DNA from: JAXLVB01 sp046329195
GTDB taxonomy: Bacteria > Bacteroidota > Bacteroidia > Cytophagales > Spirosomataceae
Assembly: GCA_046329195.1 (NCBI GenBank)
Contig: JAXLVB010000002.1
Coordinates: forward strand, 1,054,001-1,118,000
DNA: 64,000 bases
Direction: 5' to 3'
Position 1 is the first letter of the stretch, and each line of letters opens with the position of its first letter. The notes under the pieces are model-generated. The model did no database searches. It saw only the letters and a program-made list of their open reading frames with translations, and was not told where the DNA came from. Of the stretch, positions 29,084-38,639 are shown piece by piece. Position numbers and translations under genes: made by a program.

Positions 29084-29989
29084 TCAAAATCTTGACAAAA
29101 TATCGGCAATTTGTTCGGTTGACAAGCCAGACTGGCGCTGATGAAAGGCTTGAGAGCCATACACACCATCTGGATATCCCTGTGCTGTGAGGCTAATGAA
29201 TTGGTTGAACCGAAGATTTTGTGCTAATAGCTTTACAGACAATTGTTGTGCCAAACCACCAATGCTCACGTGTTCTTCTGCCACTACTAAATGGGGAGCT
29301 TGCCCCACTAACTCATAAAAACGTGCAGTAGGATTGAGGGGTAATTGAAACGCTGTAAATACGTTGACTTTTCCTTGTAAATTGGCTTTTTCAATCGCCG
29401 CCACCACGTTGTTGGCAATGGGACCTAAAGCCACCACCGAAGCAATGGGCTCCTCCGATTTTAAAATCCACTTGATTGAACCCAACTGCTCTACGTCGGC
29501 AGGAGAAATTTTACCTGCCCCTAAGCGCAAATAAGCCGGTCCATTTTGCGACAGAATCCCTTGGATGGCCCCTTCTACTTCATCCGAAAACCCCGGAACC
29601 CAGCAAGTTACATTTTGGAGGCTGCTCAAACAAGCCATGTCTTCGATGGCATGGTGCGTACTGCCCATAATACCATAGCCGTAGCCTCCGCCATTGCCAA
29701 CCAAAAACACAGGCAGATTGTGTAAGCACACGTCATTGCGAAATTGCTCTAAACAACGATATACAATGAATGGAGCAATGCTATAACAGAACACCTTAAA
29801 GCCTTTGTATGCCAAGCCCGCTGCCATTCCTACCATGTTTTGTTCGGCCACCCCAGTGTTGATAAACCGAGGTCCCATGGAAGTTTGGAGATTTTCAAGG
29901 GCTTTATAGCCCAAATCACCTGTCAAAAACAAAATTTTTTCGTCTTGGGCTGCATATTTTTCAATAGCTCCCGAAAATTCATTCCGCAT
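29084..29989 (-). CDS. Transketolase C-terminal-half protein (pyrimidine-binding plus C-terminal domains)
   Basis: A 301-residue protein corresponding to the C-terminal half of transketolase/DXS. It has the TPP pyrimidine-domain motif NTGVAEQNMVGMAAGLAYKG with the catalytic Glu, the GYGIMGSTHHAIEDMACL region and a final domain (VNVFTAFQLPLNP; VVAEEHVSIGGLAQQL). Split transketolases usually have the N-terminal (pyrophosphate-binding) subunit gene directly next to them; none is present on either side here. It probably works with a partner encoded elsewhere, perhaps making a sugar precursor for the adjacent membrane proteins. Confidence 0.82.
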   Translation of the reverse strand: MRNEFSGAIEKYAAQDEKILFLTGDLGYKALENLQTSMGPRFINTGVAEQNMVGMAAGLAYKGFKVFCYSIAPFIVYRCLEQFRNDVCLHNLPVFLVGNGGGYGYGIMGSTHHAIEDMACLSSLQNVTCWVPGFSDEVEGAIQGILSQNGPAYLRLGAGKISPADVEQLGSIKWILKSEEPIASVVALGPIANNVVAAIEKANLQGKVNVFTAFQLPLNPTARFYELVGQAPHLVVAEEHVSIGGLAQQLSVKLLAQNLRFNQFISLTAQGYPDGVYGSQAFHQRQSGLSTEQIADILSRF

Positions 29990-30197
29990 GAAGTGTAAGC
30001 TAATTAGCTGTGTATTTCTACGTTGTAGCGAGCCAAAGATACTATGAAAAAAGCGTCAGAAGAAAAAGTCTTCTCAAAACTCCCTTTACCATTTGATAAT
30101 TTTTGTGTGATGATGGCTATAAATTGGCAATAATTCAATAACTTGCTTATCATCAACCCTTTGATTCTCAAGTGTATCACCTTACTACCCCAACGCT

Positions 30198-30911
30198 ATG
30201 CTTTTGCATTTACTCAAACTGGGCCGTTATTTTTTACTGACGGCATTGGGCATCCTTTTATTCCTTGCCCTCTACATTTTGGCTGCCTATTTGCTCTCAA
30301 GAGTTCCTATCAATAAAGCTAACATAGGGCAAGCCAAGGGTATTGATATTTACATCCTCACCAATGGCGTTCATACCGACTTGGTGTTGCCTATCAAAAC
30401 TCAATTTATGGATTGGAGTCAGCACGTCAAGTACGGTCATACCATCGCCAACGATTCGTTGATGAATTACCTTGGTTTTGGCTGGGGCGACAAGGGCTTT
30501 TATTTAGAAACCCCCTCGTGGTCTGAGCTTAAATTCAGCGTAGCGTTCAAAGCGATGTTTTTCTTGAGTACTTCTGCTATGCACACCACTTTTCATAAGC
30601 AACTTACCGAAAGTGAAACCTGCAAACGAATTCGCATCAGTGAATCGGCTTATCTCAAACTGATTGACTACGTTCGTGGGAGTTTTCAGCAAGATTCCGT
30701 TGGAAACATCATCCACATCAAAGGGCACAGCTACGGCCAAAACGACTGTTTTTACGAGGCAAATGGTATCTATAATTTGTTCCACACCTGCAATACTTGG
30801 GCAAACAATGGCCTCAAATCCTGCGGTTTGCGGTCGTGCTTATGGACGCCGTTTGACAAAGGGATTTTCTATCAATACGAAGATGTTCCTTTAAATCGCT
30901 ACAGCCTTTAA
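30198..30911 (+). CDS. TIGR02117/DUF2459 family protein
   Basis: A 237-residue protein with one N-terminal TM (FLLTALGILLFLALYILAAYLL). The core has the DUF2459 pattern YILTNGVHTDLVLP, FGWGDKGFYLETPSW and CNTWANNGLKSCGL, with Cys, His and Asn conserved as in a papain-like NlpC/P60-type fold. The family was first noticed near urease genes; no urease is present here. Its 3' end overlaps the rpe gene on the opposite strand by 21 nt. Confidence 0.82.
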   Translation: MLLHLLKLGRYFLLTALGILLFLALYILAAYLLSRVPINKANIGQAKGIDIYILTNGVHTDLVLPIKTQFMDWSQHVKYGHTIANDSLMNYLGFGWGDKGFYLETPSWSELKFSVAFKAMFFLSTSAMHTTFHKQLTESETCKRIRISESAYLKLIDYVRGSFQQDSVGNIIHIKGHSYGQNDCFYEANGIYNLFHTCNTWANNGLKSCGLRSCLWTPFDKGIFYQYEDVPLNRYSL

Positions 30912-31550
30912 ATTATGAATCGTGGCGATAGGGTCTTGAGCCGAAAAAACAAAGTTCCCAGCCACCAACATATCGGCTCCGGCGACCAATAACTTGGTTG
31001 TATTCTCCAGATTCACGCCTCCATCTATTTCAATGACGGCATGAGAGCCCGTTGTGACAATCATCTCACGAGCCTGACGGATTTTTCGATACGTATTGTC
31101 TATGAATTTTTGCCCGCCAAATCCAGGATTCACGGACATAATCAATACCAAATCCAGCTCACGAATTACCTCAGACAAAACATTGACAGGCGTATGTGGG
31201 TTCAGAGCAACTCCAGCCAAGCACCCTAAGTCTTTGATTTGCTGAATAGTACGATGCAGATGAGTACAGGCTTCGTAATGAACCGTTAGTACCGATGCAC
31301 CTGCCTTTTGAAATGCTTCAAGATAACGTTCGGGTTGAACAATCATCAAATGAACGTCCAAGGGCTTTTGTGCATGACGGTTGGCTGCTTCACATACGGG
31401 TAGACCAAACGAAATATTAGGAACAAACACCCCGTCCATAATGTCCACATGAATCCAGTCAGCTTCACTTCGGTTAATCATCTCGATGTCCCGTTGGAGG
31501 TTTCCAAAATCTGCCGCCAGAATGGAAGGTGCTATTTTTGCAGTTTTCAT
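30891..31550 (-). CDS. rpe: Ribulose-phosphate 3-epimerase
   Basis: Interconverts D-ribulose 5-phosphate and D-xylulose 5-phosphate in the pentose phosphate pathway. It is a TIM barrel of 219 residues. Visible marks are APSILAADFGNL at the start, the metal-ligand region WIHVDIMDGVFVPNIS, DVHLMI, MSVNPGFGGQKF and the phosphate-binding EIDGGVN and ADMLVAGNFVF. It stands alone and converges with the TIGR02117 gene. Confidence 0.95.
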   Translation of the reverse strand: MKTAKIAPSILAADFGNLQRDIEMINRSEADWIHVDIMDGVFVPNISFGLPVCEAANRHAQKPLDVHLMIVQPERYLEAFQKAGASVLTVHYEACTHLHRTIQQIKDLGCLAGVALNPHTPVNVLSEVIRELDLVLIMSVNPGFGGQKFIDNTYRKIRQAREMIVTTGSHAVIEIDGGVNLENTTKLLVAGADMLVAGNFVFSAQDPIATIHNLKAVAI

Positions 31551-31710
31551 GCCGCAAAAGTACCGCTTCCGTATGGCTTTTCAAATGATTCACTCACTTG
31601 TTTGACCATTCTTTGTAACTCTCTTCTATTAGTCGAAACTCAATAATTTTCAAATTTTCCCACTTCCAAATTTTCAAATTCAACTAAATTGCCGTCAAAT
31701 TAACCATGAT

Positions 31711-33786
31711 ATGTCACCTCAACAGCGCATCAACGAACTCTGCGATTTACTCAACTACTATAATCATCGCTATTACATAGATTCAATCTCCGAAATATCT
31801 GATTTTGAATTTGATCGGTTTTTAGAAGAACTTACCGCTCTCGAAGCGCAATATCCCGAATATAAGCAAGAAGACAGCCCAACTCAGCGTGTTGGGGGTG
31901 CCGTTACCAAAAACTTTGAGTCGGTTACGCATCGCTATCCCATGCTTTCGTTAGGAAATACCTATAGTGAACAAGAATTATTAGATTTTGATGAGCGAGT
32001 TCGTAAAGGGCTAAATGGCCAAACATACGAGTACATTTGCGAACAAAAATTTGACGGCATTTCGCTGAGCATTACCTACGAAAACGGGGTTTTGAAACAA
32101 GGAGCAACTCGTGGTGACGGAACTCGTGGCGATAACATCACGAACAACGTCAAGACTATTAAAACGCTTCCGCTGAAACTCCGAGCTCTTGATAATACCA
32201 AGCCTTTTCCTTCACTATTTGAAGTACGTGGCGAAGGTTTTATGCCCTACTCTTCCTTTGAACGCCTGAACAAAGAGCTTGAAAATGCCGACGAAGATGG
32301 CTTTGCCAACCCACGCAATGCGGCTTCGGGTACTTTTAAGCTCCAAGACTCAGCCGAAGTGCATCGGCGAGGGTTGGATTGTTACCTCTATCAGTTTCTG
32401 GCGGATGAAGAACTTTTTGTAACCCACGAAGAAAGCTTAATTACGCTCAAAAAATGGGGTTTTAATGTATCGCAAACGTGGCAAAAATGCGCTGATATTC
32501 AAGCAGTATTGGCCTATATCAAACGGTGGGAAGAACAACGGTTTGAGCTCCCCTTGGCAACCGACGGCATTGTTATCAAAATTAATTCGTTTGCTCAACG
32601 AGAAGAATTGGGTTATACAGCCAAAAGCCCTCGCTGGGCCATTGCTTACAAATACAAGGCAGAATCTAAACCTGCCATCTTGCGACAAATCACTTATCAG
32701 GTAGGACGCACAGGGGCCATTACGCCCGTAGCCGAATTGGATAATGAAGCCCTAAACGGCAAAGGAATCCATTTGTCGGGTACCACCGTAAAAAGAGCTT
32801 CATTGCACAATGCCAACGAAATCGAACGACTGGGTATTCGCCTTGGTGACACGGTTTTTGTAGAAAAAGGCGGTGAAATTATCCCCAAAGTAACGGGTGT
32901 AGATTTGAACAAACGCCCCTTACTAAGTCCTGACTTTACCTATATTACACATTGTCCTGCTTGTGGCACCGAACTGATTCGGAAAGAAGGGGAGGCTCAA
33001 CACTACTGCCCCAACGAAAAAGGATGCCCTCCACAAATCAAAGGGCGCTTAGAGCATTTTATTCACCGCAAGGCCATGAACCTCGAAAGCTTAGGGGAAG
33101 GCAAAATTGAACTTTTGTTTGAAAAAGGATTGGTCCGGACCCCTGCTGATTTTTATGAACTACACGAAGGAAATTTGCTGGGCTTAGAGAAAGTGTTGGT
33201 AGATGAATTTTCGGGAAAAACTAAAAAAATCAGTTTTCAGAAAAAAACAGTTGATAACATCCTCACGGCCATCCACAAATCCAAAGATGTCCCCTTTAAG
33301 CAAGTATTATTCGCCATCGGAATTCGGTATGTAGGAGCTACAGTAGCCGAAAAATTGGCCAATTATTTCAAAACCATCGAAGCCATTCAGGCAGCCTCTA
33401 TAGAGCAACTGACCAGCGTGCCTGAAATCGGTGAACGGATTGCCCAAAGTGTGGTTTCGTTTTGTGCAGAACCCAGCAACCAAGAACTCATTGCGAAATT
33501 AAAAGAAGCAGGGCTACAGTTTTCGGCCCTTGAAGAAGAAATTGTAGTGGAAGGGAATCAACTTGAAGGCAAAACCTTCTTGTACACAGGTACTTTCCAA
33601 CACTTTGAGCGAGAGGCCCTTGAGCGCAAAATCGAAGCTAATGGTGGCAAAGTAGTATCGGGGGTTTCAGGCAAATTAGATTTTTTGATAGTTGGGGAGA
33701 AACCTGGTGCTTCTAAGCTCGAAAAAGCCACTAAATTGGGCGTAAAAATGATTTCAGAAGAGGAGTTTCTGGCCATGCTTGGGTGA
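31711..33786 (+). CDS. ligA: NAD-dependent DNA ligase LigA
   Basis: Seals nicks in replication and repair using NAD+. At 691 residues it is of usual length. In order: Ia domain with YYNHRYYIDS; adenylation domain with active-site Lys K113 in EQKFDGISLS; OB-fold; four-cysteine zinc finger (CPACGTEL...CPNEKGCPPQ); HhH domain (IGIRYVGATVAEKLANYF); C-terminal BRCT domain (GKTFLYTGTF...). The motif is KFDG where many have KxDG with a preceding Leu, a minor variation. The upstream spacer contains repeated TTTTCAAATT. Confidence 0.96.
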   Translation: MSPQQRINELCDLLNYYNHRYYIDSISEISDFEFDRFLEELTALEAQYPEYKQEDSPTQRVGGAVTKNFESVTHRYPMLSLGNTYSEQELLDFDERVRKGLNGQTYEYICEQKFDGISLSITYENGVLKQGATRGDGTRGDNITNNVKTIKTLPLKLRALDNTKPFPSLFEVRGEGFMPYSSFERLNKELENADEDGFANPRNAASGTFKLQDSAEVHRRGLDCYLYQFLADEELFVTHEESLITLKKWGFNVSQTWQKCADIQAVLAYIKRWEEQRFELPLATDGIVIKINSFAQREELGYTAKSPRWAIAYKYKAESKPAILRQITYQVGRTGAITPVAELDNEALNGKGIHLSGTTVKRASLHNANEIERLGIRLGDTVFVEKGGEIIPKVTGVDLNKRPLLSPDFTYITHCPACGTELIRKEGEAQHYCPNEKGCPPQIKGRLEHFIHRKAMNLESLGEGKIELLFEKGLVRTPADFYELHEGNLLGLEKVLVDEFSGKTKKISFQKKTVDNILTAIHKSKDVPFKQVLFAIGIRYVGATVAEKLANYFKTIEAIQAASIEQLTSVPEIGERIAQSVVSFCAEPSNQELIAKLKEAGLQFSALEEEIVVEGNQLEGKTFLYTGTFQHFEREALERKIEANGGKVVSGVSGKLDFLIVGEKPGASKLEKATKLGVKMISEEEFLAMLG

Positions 33787-34060
33787 GATAGGGATTAGAT
33801 ACCGACTACGTTATCCTTATCAATATAGTTTTGGAAACAGAAAGCGCAATCTCTTTTTGAAATAGAAGTGAAAAAATGCAATTTTGCGACGGCTATTTAT
33901 CAAACCGTTCTTAGTGAATGGTAATTCGTGCCAGCGGATAGCTTTATCCACAACAACGAGATATGTAGTCAACGAATGTCTAACATCTAACTTTTCAAAG
34001 GGGAATGAACAAGTATTTCTTATTCAGCCACTTAACAAATCAATACGACGAATAGTATCC

Positions 34061-34948
34061 ATGGCAACACCATCATTTCATGGCGTTGGGGTAGCCTTAG
34101 TAACCCCGTTTTTGGCAGATGGTTCTATTGACTATGCCGGACTCGAACAACTTATCCACTTTGTTTCCGAAGGAGGCTCCGATTATTTGGTAGTACAAGG
34201 CACTACAGGTGAAACTTCAACCACTACCGCTCAAGAGAAAAAAGACCTTCTTGCCTTTACGCTCAAACACAACGCCAAGCAACTTCCTATTATCTATGGT
34301 CTCGGTGGCAACAATACGCACGCCGTTTTAGAAACCATAAAAACTACTAATTTTGAAGGGGTTGATGCCATTTTGTCGGTCTGCCCTTACTACAACAAGC
34401 CCTCTCAAGCTGGAATCATTGCTCATTTTAAGGCCATTGCCGATGCTTCGCCCGTTCCGGTGTTGCTTTACAATGTGCCAGGGCGCACGGTAGTCAACAT
34501 GAATGTAGCTACCATTTTGGAGTTGTCTCAACACCCAAACGTCATTGGTATCAAAGACGCAGGCGGCTCATTTGAACAGTACATGGAGCTTGCCAAACGC
34601 CTGCCAGAAGGCTTCTTGCTGCTGTCGGGCGATGACAATCTGGTTACTCCTATGATTTCGATTGGTTGTGTGGGCGTTATCTCGGTCATTTCCAATGCTT
34701 TTCCTGTTGAGTTTGCCCAGCTTACGCACGCTGCGTTGCGAGGCGATTTCAAAGAAGCAGCTCGTTTGCAATTCAAATTCTTGACTTTTGATACCTTGCT
34801 CTACCAAGAATCTAACCCAGTAGGTATCAAAGAATGCTTGGCTATCAAGGGGATCTGTGGTTCGGACGTGCGCTTGCCCTTGGTAAAAGCTTCGGCCAGC
34901 CTTTCTGAAAAACTTCGGCTTGAAATGATGGAAGAAGGCTTGATGTAA
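34061..34948 (+). CDS. dapA: 4-hydroxy-tetrahydrodipicolinate synthase
   Basis: Condenses pyruvate with aspartate semialdehyde in lysine/diaminopimelate synthesis. It is a TIM barrel of 295 residues. Schiff-base Lys K165 is in VIGIKDAGGS, Tyr Y138 in LLYNVPGRT, and the GTTGE loop is at 47-51. The start at 34061 (MATPSFHGVGVALVTPF) matches the family; the open frame further upstream to 33884 has no family similarity and is rejected as coding. Confidence 0.95.
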   Translation: MATPSFHGVGVALVTPFLADGSIDYAGLEQLIHFVSEGGSDYLVVQGTTGETSTTTAQEKKDLLAFTLKHNAKQLPIIYGLGGNNTHAVLETIKTTNFEGVDAILSVCPYYNKPSQAGIIAHFKAIADASPVPVLLYNVPGRTVVNMNVATILELSQHPNVIGIKDAGGSFEQYMELAKRLPEGFLLLSGDDNLVTPMISIGCVGVISVISNAFPVEFAQLTHAALRGDFKEAARLQFKFLTFDTLLYQESNPVGIKECLAIKGICGSDVRLPLVKASASLSEKLRLEMMEEGLM

Positions 34949-35097
34949 GCACCAAAACTGACTGCACCATCACTTGATACAATCAGGCAGAATTCCTCAA
35001 GAATGCTACTTATAGGCCAATAAGTAGCACTTTGGACGAGTGGTTCACCCATTTGAAAACAGTAAACCTCAATTCAAACCTTTTACATACGAATACC

Positions 35098-35400
35098 ATG
35101 TTTGTTCACGTTGTTAATTTTTATCTTAAACCCGGAATTTCTGCCGAAGACGAAGCAAAGTTTTTAACAGGTGTGAAAACACTGGGGCAAATTGAAACCG
35201 TTCGGACCTTTAATGTAGGGAAACCTGCTTCAACTGACCGCCCTGTTATTGACAAAAGTTATAGCTATTGCTTGTTGACAATCTTTGACGACATAGCAGG
35301 GCATGACTACTACCAAGAAGTAGATATTCACCTAAAATTCATTGCTGATTGCAATTCGTTTTGGGAAAAAGTTGTAATTTATGATTCTGAAACCGTATAG
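35098..35400 (+). CDS. Dabb (stress-responsive A/B barrel) domain protein
   Basis: A 100-residue protein with the dimeric alpha-beta barrel pattern: FVHVVNFYLKPGISAEDEAKF at the start, VRTFNVGKP, SYCLLTIFDD and HLKFIADCNSFWEKVVIYDS. The start at 35098 fits; upstream in-frame codons show no similarity. The role in this family is generally unclear. The next gene's ATG lies inside its last 20 nt, so the two may be coupled. Confidence 0.82.
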   Translation: MFVHVVNFYLKPGISAEDEAKFLTGVKTLGQIETVRTFNVGKPASTDRPVIDKSYSYCLLTIFDDIAGHDYYQEVDIHLKFIADCNSFWEKVVIYDSETV

Positions 35401-35851
35401 CAAAACAGCTAAAAACTACAATTACGAGAGTACCAGCCCCATTGGCTGGCTTACTCTTTTTTTGATGGGTCTTTTTTTGTTCAGTAGTTGTGCCAAGCGC
35501 ACCTTGCCGAATGGTGGTGTGTATTTTCCGATGCCTGAAGAAAAACCTGATTATTCTATCGGCGTTTTTTATGATGCAAATGAGCCTCCTTATCCCTACG
35601 AAGTCATCAAAGAATTGGAAATAGCAGAAGAAAAAGATTTGTCTGCCAAAGATAAGCCCGTAGGAGGCCGTATGCTTTACAGAGGCATCACGAAAGAACA
35701 AAAAGATGCGCTAATCAATAAATTAGTAGTTCAAGCGCAAGAAATTGGAGCCTCGGCAGTGATTAATGTCAAATACCGCTATTTCACAGCAGCCAATTAT
35801 GATGGCTATTCAGTAAAAGGTAAAGCTGTTCGATACAAAGTGTCTCGATAA
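35381..35851 (+). CDS. Lipoprotein with YbjQ-like C-terminal fold
   Basis: A protein of up to 156 residues with a hydrophobic stretch and lipobox (LFLMGLFLFSSCAKR; Cys near 37). From the ATG at 35465 the signal would be short but more normal, so the true start is uncertain. The C-terminal part (LINKLVVQAQEIGASAVINVKYRYF) resembles the last strand/helix of YbjQ-like heavy-metal-binding domains, a tentative match. It overlaps the Dabb gene by 20 nt and is followed by a very strong terminator. Confidence 0.65.
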   Translation: MILKPYSKTAKNYNYESTSPIGWLTLFLMGLFLFSSCAKRTLPNGGVYFPMPEEKPDYSIGVFYDANEPPYPYEVIKELEIAEEKDLSAKDKPVGGRMLYRGITKEQKDALINKLVVQAQEIGASAVINVKYRYFTAANYDGYSVKGKAVRYKVSR

Positions 35852-35918
35852 AAATCTGTGCAAATCAGTGAATATGGTGTCTAAGGATTCCCTATTCACA
35901 AGATTTGCACAGATTTTT
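35850..35918 (+). terminator. Strong bidirectional terminator
   Basis: A perfect 17-bp inverted repeat (35850-35866 with 35902-35918, starting AAAAATCTGTGCA) is extended inside by GTGAATA (35868-35874) pairing with TATTCAC (35893-35899). The 3' arm ends in a T-run and the 5' arm starts with an A-run, so it can act on both strands between the convergent lipoprotein and oxidoreductase genes. Confidence 0.85.
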
Positions 35919-35980
35919 TGCAATTCTTCTCATTTGTTCCATCCTTGTGTAGTTAACGGAGCAACTCTTTTAACAACTCC

Positions 35981-37375
35981 TCAAACCAACTTTCCCAACT
36001 TCATCGTGATAGGGTCCCAGGTCACAATGCGTTGTTTCTCGGCACTTAGGTTACAGGCCAACGACGGGGCGCAAGCCCTCAAGCCAAAAGTAGCATCTTC
36101 TACAATTTGTCCTTGCCCTCGAATCGCATTGAAGAACACCACCATGTGGTCATAGCGGTCGTCATAGCCCGCTGGGGCCGTAAAATCTACATCTGGCTCC
36201 CGCACAGCCTTGCCTTGTTCGGGGGTATATTTTGAATTGTAATATTTAGCATATTCTTCTTTTTGAACTTTTGAAAACGACTCATACGAATCGTATCCGC
36301 CGTAGCCAGGAGCTACGGGTCGCTTTAGCTTCTTGATTTTAAAGCTATTTCCGTTCAGTTCAATCACGCCTTCTGTACCTACTAAGCGAGTTGCATTACG
36401 CCCACCAGAGCCATCAGCTAAGTTGACCCGTAGATATACTTGGAAAGGTCCCATCTTTTCGCCTTTGGGATAACGCAAAATACAGTTCATCAAATCAGAA
36501 GCATCACGGCCATCTTTCCAGTAGGTTACATCACCCACTGAATAGACGGTGGTTGGCCCTAAAGCACCCGTCATTACATGAACGCCTGTTATTAAATGAA
36601 CATAGAGATCTCCTGCTACGCCTGTGCCATAATCTTTGTAGTTTCGCCAACGGAAAAAACGAGTTGCATCAAACGGACGCTTTGGTGCATCGCCGATGTA
36701 ACGGTCCCAGTCCACTGTTTGTGGCGAGGCATCGGTCGGAATGGAATATTGCCAGGCACCACGAGCATCGGTGCGGTCGGTGGTGCCTTCTATGAAAGTG
36801 AGATCGCCAATGGCACCTGCTTCTATGTATTCTTTGGCTTTGAGGAGCGCAATTGAGCTGGCACGTTGACTACCTACCTGAAATACTTTCCCAGTTTTCT
36901 TTTGTGTCTCAATAACGGCTGCTCCTTCTTCAATATGGTGTACCATGGGTTTCTCGCAGTACACGTGCTTTCCAGCGTTCATGGCATCCATCGAAATGCG
37001 GTCGTGCCAGTGGTCAGAGGTGCAAACCAATACGGCATCTACATCGTTTCGAGCCAATAGTTCACGATAATCAACCGTCGTAAACACTTGCTCGCCCCAC
37101 TTTTCTTTTGCTCGAATCCGGCGGCCTTCATACAAATCACAAACGGCTGTTACCTCTGTACCAGGTACTTTGAGTGCCGTATCAAGGTCATAATGACCAA
37201 TGATTCCAGCCCCAATGAGTCCAAGTCTAATTTTTTCGTCAGTACGTACAGGCTTTACAACTGACTCTAAGTTGAATGCTCCAGCACGTGCATTGAAGTT
37301 TAGACCCGCCGAGAGCGCTGCTGCTGCTCCTCCAAAGTGTTTTAAAAAACTACGCCGAGAATTAATTGTCCCCAT
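35981..37375 (-). CDS. Tat-exported Gfo/Idh/MocA-family oxidoreductase
   Basis: A 464-residue NAD(P)-dependent sugar or polyol oxidoreductase. The N-terminus is a Tat signal with NSRRSFLKHFGG and an Ala-rich core, so the folded protein is exported. The Rossmann motif is IRLGLIGAGIIGHYDL, and the EKP motif (HVYCEKPMVHHIEEG) of this family is intact. Such secreted members are common in Bacteroidota and act on host-plant or algal glycans; the substrate here is unknown. It is monocistronic. Confidence 0.87.
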   Translation of the reverse strand: MGTINSRRSFLKHFGGAAAALSAGLNFNARAGAFNLESVVKPVRTDEKIRLGLIGAGIIGHYDLDTALKVPGTEVTAVCDLYEGRRIRAKEKWGEQVFTTVDYRELLARNDVDAVLVCTSDHWHDRISMDAMNAGKHVYCEKPMVHHIEEGAAVIETQKKTGKVFQVGSQRASSIALLKAKEYIEAGAIGDLTFIEGTTDRTDARGAWQYSIPTDASPQTVDWDRYIGDAPKRPFDATRFFRWRNYKDYGTGVAGDLYVHLITGVHVMTGALGPTTVYSVGDVTYWKDGRDASDLMNCILRYPKGEKMGPFQVYLRVNLADGSGGRNATRLVGTEGVIELNGNSFKIKKLKRPVAPGYGGYDSYESFSKVQKEEYAKYYNSKYTPEQGKAVREPDVDFTAPAGYDDRYDHMVVFFNAIRGQGQIVEDATFGLRACAPSLACNLSAEKQRIVTWDPITMKLGKLV

Positions 37376-37597
37376 GAAGTCAATCGGTTATAGAGGTTAA
37401 AAATCAATTAAAGAAACTACACCACGAAGATTTTGCAGGTTGCTGAACAGTTAAAGCCAGCTCAATCTGCTAATTTTTAACAGGTAACTGTTTAAAACCA
37501 ATCATAGAAAAGGCTTCGCATTTATAGCTACCTTTTCAACCACAAACTGCTTGAAAGATACAAAGGAAAAAGAAGATTCAAAAACGGTGCTGGGGGG

Positions 37598-38638
37598 TTA
37601 AGGCAGCGTTTGATCATAGAGCGAGTTCAAGGCTGCATGAGTAGCCCGAAGCCAAACCAAACGGCCTTGACAGGTCCAGTGGGTATCGCCCAGGTCGTAC
37701 ATGGGTTCGTGGCTCTTTTTCATCCCTCCGTAAGTATCTATCGCAGGCATTTTCAGGTCGGGATGGTGTTGAATCCGCTCGATGGCATGATTGGGTTCGC
37801 CCAAATCAGGTGCTACAATGCTGACTTTATTAGGAATAATCGAAAGAAAAATCTCATCAAAACCCATCGCCTTGTAGCGGTTGTAAGTAGCATTAAGGTT
37901 GGTCACAATTTGATTAACTTCGGCATCATCCATCGGGTTAAACGACGAATGATATTGGGAAGCATCGGTATCTTCGAGTAAGAAAATCGCCTTGTGGTCT
38001 GGCAAAACACTCACTTGAGGAGCAACCCGCCCAAACCACTTTTGGTTGATTTTAGCTTTGAGTTCTTTGAACCACAAAAACACATCATAGCTAAACATCG
38101 AACGCTCCAAGCGCTCCTCAACCAATACACTTTTGATTTCAAAGACGCCCCAGTCAAACCAGTTTGAAGGAGATGCGGTTGAAGTAGGTTTAGGTACGGC
38201 TGGTAGTGTTTCTCTAATGTTGCTAACTTCTGGCTTGATGTGGTCTCTTACATTGCGTTCGACGGTCTCAATAATCAATACGTTTTTGACTTTTGTATCT
38301 AATTTCACCGCTACCGTATCGTACCAACCAAACCGATGGTAGTGCTTGACACGAAAATCGCCCTCATTGATACGAAATGGCTCCAAAAAACTATCCCCAA
38401 TCACATACAAATCCATGTTTAAGGAGTCGCAAGGTGGGTTACTGCAATAGGGAATGCAGTCGGCTTTGGGCGATTTGAATTCGGGCAAAAGGCTCAGGCG
38501 ATACAAGTCGCCATACCGAAAATCATCTGGAAAAATCCCTTTGTTAAACAAGAACCGGTGCCAATTGCCCAACAAGCCGTTGGCCCAAATCAGCACTAAT
38601 GTCACGATACCAGCATATTTACACCATTTCGTCACCAT
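37598..38638 (-). CDS. Membrane-anchored partner of the MBOAT acyltransferase
   Basis: A 346-residue protein with one N-terminal TM (YAGIVTLVLIWANGLLG) and a periplasmic domain. The ATG at 38638 follows the MBOAT stop by one base, so the two are translationally coupled. Elements such as LYVIGDSFLEPF (a GDS-like serine motif) and YDLGDTHWTCQG near the C-terminus (Asp/His) suggest an SGNH/AlgX-like hydrolase fold, the usual partner of AlgI-type proteins in polysaccharide O-acetylation. The serine and the DxxH pair are visible; the assignment is inference. Confidence 0.65.
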   Translation of the reverse strand: MVTKWCKYAGIVTLVLIWANGLLGNWHRFLFNKGIFPDDFRYGDLYRLSLLPEFKSPKADCIPYCSNPPCDSLNMDLYVIGDSFLEPFRINEGDFRVKHYHRFGWYDTVAVKLDTKVKNVLIIETVERNVRDHIKPEVSNIRETLPAVPKPTSTASPSNWFDWGVFEIKSVLVEERLERSMFSYDVFLWFKELKAKINQKWFGRVAPQVSVLPDHKAIFLLEDTDASQYHSSFNPMDDAEVNQIVTNLNATYNRYKAMGFDEIFLSIIPNKVSIVAPDLGEPNHAIERIQHHPDLKMPAIDTYGGMKKSHEPMYDLGDTHWTCQGRLVWLRATHAALNSLYDQTLP

Positions 38639-38639
38639 A

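Noticed and set aside
33884..34060. N-terminal extension of dapA by 59 codons
   Set aside because: No family similarity and poor composition; MATPSFHG at 34061 matches the normal start.
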